Assembly: GCA_028274885.1 (NCBI GenBank)
Contig: JAQCMX010000219.1
Span: forward strand, 1-11,027
Source: Haloarculaceae archaeon
GTDB taxonomy: Archaea; Halobacteriota; Halobacteria; Halobacteriales; Haloarculaceae
DNA length: 11,027 nt
Direction of reading: 5' to 3'
Below are positions 6,934-11,027 of this stretch, piece by piece. Numbering within the stretch: position 1 is the stretch's first letter; every line of letters begins with the position of its first letter. Under the pieces are notes generated by a model, which searched no databases, was not told the origin of the DNA, and saw only the letters and a list, made by a program, of their open reading frames with translations. Made by a program: the position numbers and the translations under genes.

Positions 6934-8612
6934 GCGATGCTGTCGACCTGACGATTCACGGGACGCTCGTCGACGTCAACAACGGCATCCTCCGGGAGAC
7001 CACCGTCGCGGTCGACGACGGGATGGTTGTCGGCTTCGCTGACCGACCCGCGGACCGCAGGATCGAGACAGGATACATCGCGCCGGGCCTCATCGACGCC
7101 CACGTGCACGTCGAGTCCTCGATGGTGACGGTGCCACAGTACGGGGCTGCAGTCCTCCCGCGGGGTGTGACGAGCATCGTCACGGATCCCCACGAGGTTG
7201 CGAACGTCTGTGGAGCAGCGGGGGTTCGGGCCATGATCGCGGACGCCCGACACACGCCGCTCAAAGCACGGTTTACAGTCCCGTCGTCGGTTCCCGCCTC
7301 AGACCTGCAGGATGGGGGCGCCCGGTTGGGGGTCGACGCCGTCGCGGACCTGCTGACGGCCGACGACGTGGTTGCGCTCGGTGAGGTGATGAACATCCCC
7401 GGCCTGCTTGCCGGCGACGACACCGTTCACGGAAAGATCGAGGCGGCCCGCGACCGCGGCCTGCCCGTCGACGGTCACGCCCCGCGTGTCACCGGCGGGG
7501 ATCTACAGACGGTGGCCCGGCATCTGGACAACGACCACGAGAGCGTCACGCGCGAGGAGGCCCTGGAGAAACTACGGGCCGGGTTGCGCGTTTACATCAG
7601 GGAAGGATCGTGTTCGAAGAATCTGGCGGATCTGATCCCCCTTGTGAACGACACAGCGGTCGATAGTCGTCGCCTGTCGCTTTGCAGCGACGACCGGGAT
7701 GTCGTCGAACTGGTCGAACTAGGGGGTGTCGATTACGCGGTCAAGTCGGCAATCGACCATGGCGTCGATCCGGTCGAGGCGGTCCAACTGGCGACGCTCA
7801 ACACCGCAGAGAGCTACGGGCTCCCGTTTGGTCGTGTCGAACCGGGCGCGCCGGCCGATCTCGTGTTGCTTTCGGAACTGGAGTCGTGGGCTGTCGACCA
7901 CGTCGTCGTCGACGGCGTCGTCGACCCGTTCGAGGGCGCACAGGAGCCGCCGCCGACGGCGGTAGAAACCGGAACGGTGGCGTTCCAACCCGTCGAACCC
8001 GCCGATCTCGCGATCGAACACGACGGGTCAGCCACCGTCCGGGTCATCGACGCGTTCGATCGCCTCCAGACTGCCCGGATGGAACACGAACTGTCCCCGG
8101 CCGAAGGCGGCCCCGACGGCGCCGGGAACGTCCTCGGTGCCGATACGGCTGCCGACGTGTTGCCCATCTCGGTTATCGAACGCCACGGCGGCGACAAAGG
8201 TGTCGGCAACGGTTTCGTTCACGGTCTCGGTCTCGACCGGGGAGCGGTGGGGGTGACCGTGGCCCACGACGCGCACAACTGCCTCGTCACCGGCACCTCC
8301 TTCGAAGCAATGGCACAGGTAGCGAACATACTACGCGAGAGTGGCGGCGGCGTGGCTGTCTACGATCCACAGGGAGAGCAGACGGCATCGCTGGCGTTAC
8401 CGGTCGCCGGACTCATGTCGGATAGACCACTCGGGGAGGTAAAAGCCGACTTCGAGCGGGTGGAAGATTGTGCGCGGGCGCTCGGGTTCGACCACGAGGG
8501 TGGCCTCCACGTCCTGACCTTCCTCGCGCTCGAGGTGATCCCTGCCTACCGACTCACCAACAACGGACTGGTCGATGTCGACAGGTTCGAACATGTCGAT
8601 ACTATGACGTGA
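6930..8612 (+). CDS. ade: Adenine deaminase (Ade/AdeC type)
   Basis: This 560-aa enzyme hydrolyses adenine to hypoxanthine and ammonia, feeding purine salvage or oxidation. It carries the full-length two-part structure of bacterial AdeC (about 570-590 aa). Seen in order: DAHVHVESSMV with H58 and H60, DPHEVANVCG with H88 and E89, GEVMNIPG with E152, DGHAPRVTGGDL with H183, NDHE with H203, IREGSCSKNL at 223-232, CSDDR at 252-256 with the metal-site Asp, and ATLNTAESYGL. The C-terminal adenine-deaminase-specific domain includes ERHGGDKGVGNGF, VAHDAHNCLVTG and LPVAGLMSDRPL. The ATG overlaps the stop of the molybdenum subunit (ATGA), which ties adenine deamination to the hydroxylase. This is a distinct subfamily from the amidohydrolase at 2468-3802. 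Confidence in the enzyme class is high; relaxed specificity toward related bases cannot be excluded. Confidence 0.95.
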   Translation: MSDAVDLTIHGTLVDVNNGILRETTVAVDDGMVVGFADRPADRRIETGYIAPGLIDAHVHVESSMVTVPQYGAAVLPRGVTSIVTDPHEVANVCGAAGVRAMIADARHTPLKARFTVPSSVPASDLQDGGARLGVDAVADLLTADDVVALGEVMNIPGLLAGDDTVHGKIEAARDRGLPVDGHAPRVTGGDLQTVARHLDNDHESVTREEALEKLRAGLRVYIREGSCSKNLADLIPLVNDTAVDSRRLSLCSDDRDVVELVELGGVDYAVKSAIDHGVDPVEAVQLATLNTAESYGLPFGRVEPGAPADLVLLSELESWAVDHVVVDGVVDPFEGAQEPPPTAVETGTVAFQPVEPADLAIEHDGSATVRVIDAFDRLQTARMEHELSPAEGGPDGAGNVLGADTAADVLPISVIERHGGDKGVGNGFVHGLGLDRGAVGVTVAHDAHNCLVTGTSFEAMAQVANILRESGGGVAVYDPQGEQTASLALPVAGLMSDRPLGEVKADFERVEDCARALGFDHEGGLHVLTFLALEVIPAYRLTNNGLVDVDRFEHVDTMT

Positions 8613-8647
8613 GCCCCGCGGTGATAAATATCGGTCCGAAGCGTACA

Positions 8648-8652
8648 TTTTT
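8648..8652 (+). terminator. Possible T-tract terminator after adenine deaminase
   Basis: A run of five T (acatttttaca) lies 36 nt after the adenine deaminase stop in an otherwise GC-rich region. Archaeal RNA polymerase commonly ends transcripts at short T-rich tracts. A 6-bp inverted repeat, tccgaa at 8635-8640 and ttcgga at 8657-8662, brackets the tract; this could instead be an operator for the downstream gene. The evidence is weak on its own. Confidence 0.3.
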
Positions 8653-8678
8653 ACATTTCGGATTCAAATATGTGGCCA

Positions 8679-8710
8679 GTATAACCGATGTTCGCCAGGG
8701 GAGAGTACGG
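8679..8710 (+). promoter_or_regulatory. Likely promoter of the second molybdenum-hydroxylase operon
   Basis: The box agtataa at 8679-8685 is centred 29 nt before the ATG at 8711, the spacing expected for a leaderless archaeal transcript. Further AT-rich segments lie upstream (gataaatatc at 8623-8632, caaatatg at 8665-8672). An agggg-agag purine stretch at 8697-8704 could also act as a ribosome binding site if transcription starts earlier. The 98-nt gap contrasts with the 4-nt overlaps on both sides and separates this operon from the adenine deaminase operon. Confidence 0.45.
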
Positions 8711-9274
8711 ATGAATATCGAACTGGAATTGAACGGTCAGAGTCGTACGTTCGAGGCAAAAAAAACGGATAGCCTGCTGGACGTGTTGCGTCAAAACGGG
8801 TACACCGGCGCGAAACGCGGGTGTGACACCGGTGCGTGTGGGTTCTGTACGGTACTTGTCGACGGGGAGGCGCGCAACTCGTGTGTCGTTCCCGCATCGA
8901 AGGCCAGCGGCGCCGAGGTGACAACTATCGAGGGGCTGGGCACACAGCGGGATCTTCACCCTGTCCAGCGGGCGTTCGTCGACAGCACGGCGTTGCAGTG
9001 TGGGTTTTGCATTCCCGGGATGATACTGCGGTCGGTCGCTCTACTGGAGGAGAACCCGGATCCATCTAAAGCGGAGGTCAGGAAGGGTCTCTCGGACAAT
9101 CTCTGTCGGTGTACCGGATATAAAAAGATCGTCGAAGCGGTGCTGGATGCGTCAGATCGGATTGACGGTGCGGGGGTTGCCGCGGACGGCGGAACGAGGG
9201 TCGAGAACCGAACGACGGTTGGTGAAGATGCAGGCGGGACCACATCGGACTGTGCTGGGGGTGATTGTAGATGA
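8711..9274 (+). CDS. [2Fe-2S] small subunit of a molybdenum hydroxylase (xanthine dehydrogenase family), copy 2
   Basis: This 187-aa paralogue of the 3995-4483 product carries electrons away from the molybdenum subunit encoded next. Both clusters have all their ligands: C38, C43, C46 and C58 (GCDTGACGFCTVLVDG region), then C97, C100, C132 and C134 (QCGFCIPGM, LCRCTGY). The C-terminal tail after residue 150 is longer than in copy 1 and ends DCAGGDCR with two extra cysteines, C181 and C186. The ATG at 8711 is chosen because it places the first beta strand (IELELNGQ) at the N-terminus and has a TATA-like box 29 nt upstream; the longer open frame back to 8468 runs inside the adenine deaminase gene in another frame. 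Codons 16-19 contain an A8 run (8758-8765). The stop overlaps the next ATG as ATGA. Confidence 0.93.
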   Translation: MNIELELNGQSRTFEAKKTDSLLDVLRQNGYTGAKRGCDTGACGFCTVLVDGEARNSCVVPASKASGAEVTTIEGLGTQRDLHPVQRAFVDSTALQCGFCIPGMILRSVALLEENPDPSKAEVRKGLSDNLCRCTGYKKIVEAVLDASDRIDGAGVAADGGTRVENRTTVGEDAGGTTSDCAGGDCR

Positions 9275-11027
9275 GCCGTCCAGACGAATCCGCCGACGAC
9301 ATCGCGGATGGCGTGGTGGATCTGCAAGACGAGACAAACCCGATGGGGTGGGACGAGTCGGCCGACAACCGGAAATCGCCAGGGGAGCGCGAGAGCATCA
9401 GTTCCGACACGGAAAAGTACGACGCACGGAAGATCGTCACCGGCGATGCGCGGTACACGGCCGACTACCGTGACCGGTTTCCTGAACTGGCCGAAGGGAC
9501 CGTCGTCCGGAGCGAAATCCCACACGGGTACGTTACCGACATCGATACCAGCGCGGCCGAGGAGATGGAGGGTGTCCTCGCCGTTATCACGCCGTGGGAT
9601 GAGGTCGTCCCGGACCGGCGTTACTCCAGTTCCGGCCAGTCCTACCCCGAGCCGAGCCCCTGGGATATGACCGTCCTGCGCGAACACGTCCGGTTTGTGG
9701 GTGACCCGGTCGCGGCAGTTGCGGCGACAGACAGCGACACCGCCGACCGCGCCGCACGGAAGATCTCCATCGAGTACGACGAGCGCGAGGCGGTCTTCGA
9801 CACGGCGGCGGCAACCGATCCTGACGCCCCGACGGTCATGGAGCCAGACGAGGTCGAGAACAAACAGACAGGTGCGGAGTACAGCCGCAACATCGTCTCG
9901 CGGTTCGACGGCGAAATCGGTGACGTCGAGACGGCGTTCGAGCGAGCCAGTGACGAGCAGTTCGTAGAGACCGAGTGGGAGACCCCATACCAGTCTCACT
10001 GTGTCCCGGAACCGCACACGACAATCGCGTACACGGACGAGGACGACCGGTACAATTTCATCACGGCCACACAGGTGCCAAACCACACCCGCCGACAGCT
10101 CGCGCATCTGTTCGACGTGCCGATCCGAGATATCCGGGTGATCAAGCCACGCGTCGGCGCCGGGTTCGGGTCGAAACAGGAGATGGCAATCGAACCTATC
10201 GCCTTTGCGTTGCACCAGCAGGCCGGGGTCCCGGTCAAACTGGAGATGAGCCGCCAGGAGGAGTTCACCGCCCTGCGGTTTCGACACCCAATGGAGCTTG
10301 GATGTCGAACCGCGGTCGACGACGACGGCAACCTGACGGCGATAGATATCTCGGTCCGGGAGAACTCGGGTGCGTACGGCACCCACGGGATGACCGTCGC
10401 GAGCAACGTCGGTACGAAGGCCCTGCCGCTGTATCCGCGGGTCCCGAACACCCGGTTCGAAGGCGAGGTCGTCCACACGAACCTTCCGATGGGGGCTGCG
10501 ATGCGTGGCTACGGGGCGCCACAGGGCCACTTCGCACTCGAGGCCCACCTCGATGAGGTTGCCCGACAGATCGGTACCGACCCGATCGAGTTCCGGAAAC
10601 AACACGCCGTCCGGGAAGGTGACCTGGACCAGGCGGCGGCGATACTCAAAGATGACGACAGGTTTGCCAGACGGATCCGCTCGTGTGGTGTCCGGCGGTG
10701 TATCGAGCGCGGGAGAGAGGCAATCGGGTACGACGATCTCGAGCAACCCGAGGAGGAGAGTCGTCACCGTGGCGTCGGGATGGCGCTGATCGCACAGGGA
10801 AGCGGCGTCGCGGGCAAGGAACTCGGCGCTGCTCAGATACGGATGAACGAGGACGGATCCTTTCATCTTGAGGTCGGTGGCGTCGACACCGGCAGTGGCA
10901 ACGACACGATGTTCACACAGGTGGCTGCCGAAACGCTCGGGTGTGACCCGGAGGATATCGTCGTCACGTCCTCGGATACCGATATCACCCCCTTCGATTA
11001 CGGTGCCTACGCCTCCTCGACGACGTA
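9271..11027 (+). CDS. Molybdopterin-binding large subunit of a xanthine dehydrogenase-family hydroxylase, copy 2 (cut by window end)
   Basis: The first 585 codons of a paralogue of the 4480-6933 product are present and the frame stays open to the last base. Motifs seen: RKIVTGDARYTAD (53-65), VGAGFGSKQ (295-303), AMRGYGAPQG (410-419), GVDTGSGNDT (537-546) and DTDITPFDYGAYASST (569-584). Roughly 230 C-terminal residues, including the catalytic Glu, are missing because the sequence stops. The acidic N-terminus shares the pattern W-D-E/S-x-DN-x-ER-S-S with copy 1, an extension specific to these paralogues. Here too Ser (S242) sits where classical xanthine dehydrogenase has its purine-binding Glu, and the RGYG Arg (R412) is kept. 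The cofactor loop differs (GSGNDT rather than GTGADT), as do residues 305-345, so the two enzymes probably act on different substrates or positions. ATG overlaps the small-subunit stop. Confidence 0.92.
   Translation, partial: MSRPDESADDIADGVVDLQDETNPMGWDESADNRKSPGERESISSDTEKYDARKIVTGDARYTADYRDRFPELAEGTVVRSEIPHGYVTDIDTSAAEEMEGVLAVITPWDEVVPDRRYSSSGQSYPEPSPWDMTVLREHVRFVGDPVAAVAATDSDTADRAARKISIEYDEREAVFDTAAATDPDAPTVMEPDEVENKQTGAEYSRNIVSRFDGEIGDVETAFERASDEQFVETEWETPYQSHCVPEPHTTIAYTDEDDRYNFITATQVPNHTRRQLAHLFDVPIRDIRVIKPRVGAGFGSKQEMAIEPIAFALHQQAGVPVKLEMSRQEEFTALRFRHPMELGCRTAVDDDGNLTAIDISVRENSGAYGTHGMTVASNVGTKALPLYPRVPNTRFEGEVVHTNLPMGAAMRGYGAPQGHFALEAHLDEVARQIGTDPIEFRKQHAVREGDLDQAAAILKDDDRFARRIRSCGVRRCIERGREAIGYDDLEQPEEESRHRGVGMALIAQGSGVAGKELGAAQIRMNEDGSFHLEVGGVDTGSGNDTMFTQVAAETLGCDPEDIVVTSSDTDITPFDYGAYASSTT
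10986..11027 (+). repeat. 42-nt exact repeat, copy B (last bases of the window)
   Basis: These bases are identical to 6207-6248 and run up to the very end of the window, so the true extent of identity may be longer. If the window is a whole contig, an assembler may have stopped here because the two paralogues share this sequence. It codes for the same PFDYGAYASSTT segment of the large subunit. Confidence 0.85.

Noticed and set aside
7682..8425. 247-codon open frame on the + strand inside adenine deaminase
   Set aside because: It is a very Arg-rich frame-shifted shadow of the adenine deaminase gene, whose own frame is intact through the C-terminal domain.
8956..10866. 636-codon open frame on the - strand
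   Set aside because: It lies antisense to the second large subunit, lacks any recognisable motif, and codes for residues expected from the mirror of GC-rich third positions. The sense protein has clear family motifs over the same span.
1..11027. CRISPR array, tRNA, rRNA, insertion sequence or integrase
   Set aside because: No regularly spaced repeats, no tRNA-like clover-leaf with a CCA-type arm, and no transposase or integrase motifs were seen; coding density leaves little room.

Overview
The window looks like a piece of a haloarchaeal (Halobacteria) genome. Coding DNA is GC-rich, the predicted proteins are rich in Asp and Glu, strong Shine-Dalgarno sites are mostly absent, and two genes have TATA-like boxes about 27-30 nt before the start codon, as expected for leaderless archaeal transcripts. 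Adjacent genes are repeatedly coupled by 4-nt GTGA/ATGA stop-start overlaps. All eight genes supported here are on the + strand. No RNA genes, insertion sequences or CRISPR arrays were seen.

Region 1 (3-2391) is a three-gene coupled block: a Rieske ring-hydroxylating oxygenase alpha subunit, its beta subunit, and a 167-aa protein of unknown function that appears to hold two copies of one small domain. No ferredoxin, reductase or cis-diol dehydrogenase is visible. Region 2 (2468-3802) is a separately promoted amidohydrolase of the TRZ/ATZ-MTA/SAH deaminase type with a complete metal site.

Region 3 (3995-8612) is a coupled block of a [2Fe-2S] subunit, a molybdopterin hydroxylase large subunit of the xanthine dehydrogenase family, and adenine deaminase. 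A striking overlapping palindrome lies just before it. Region 4 (8711-11027) has its own likely promoter and holds a second [2Fe-2S] subunit and a second molybdopterin subunit, the latter cut off by the window end.

Taken together this reads as a catabolic cluster for purines or related amino-substituted N-heterocycles. Two different deaminating hydrolases remove exocyclic amino groups, two molybdenum hydroxylases add oxygen at ring carbons, and a two-component Rieske oxygenase may attack a ring. Adenine to hypoxanthine to xanthine/urate is the best supported part, because adenine deaminase is coupled to a molybdenum hydroxylase. A role for the Rieske oxygenase in the same route is inference from proximity. 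No FAD (medium) subunit is present beside either molybdenum enzyme, so their electron acceptor is open.
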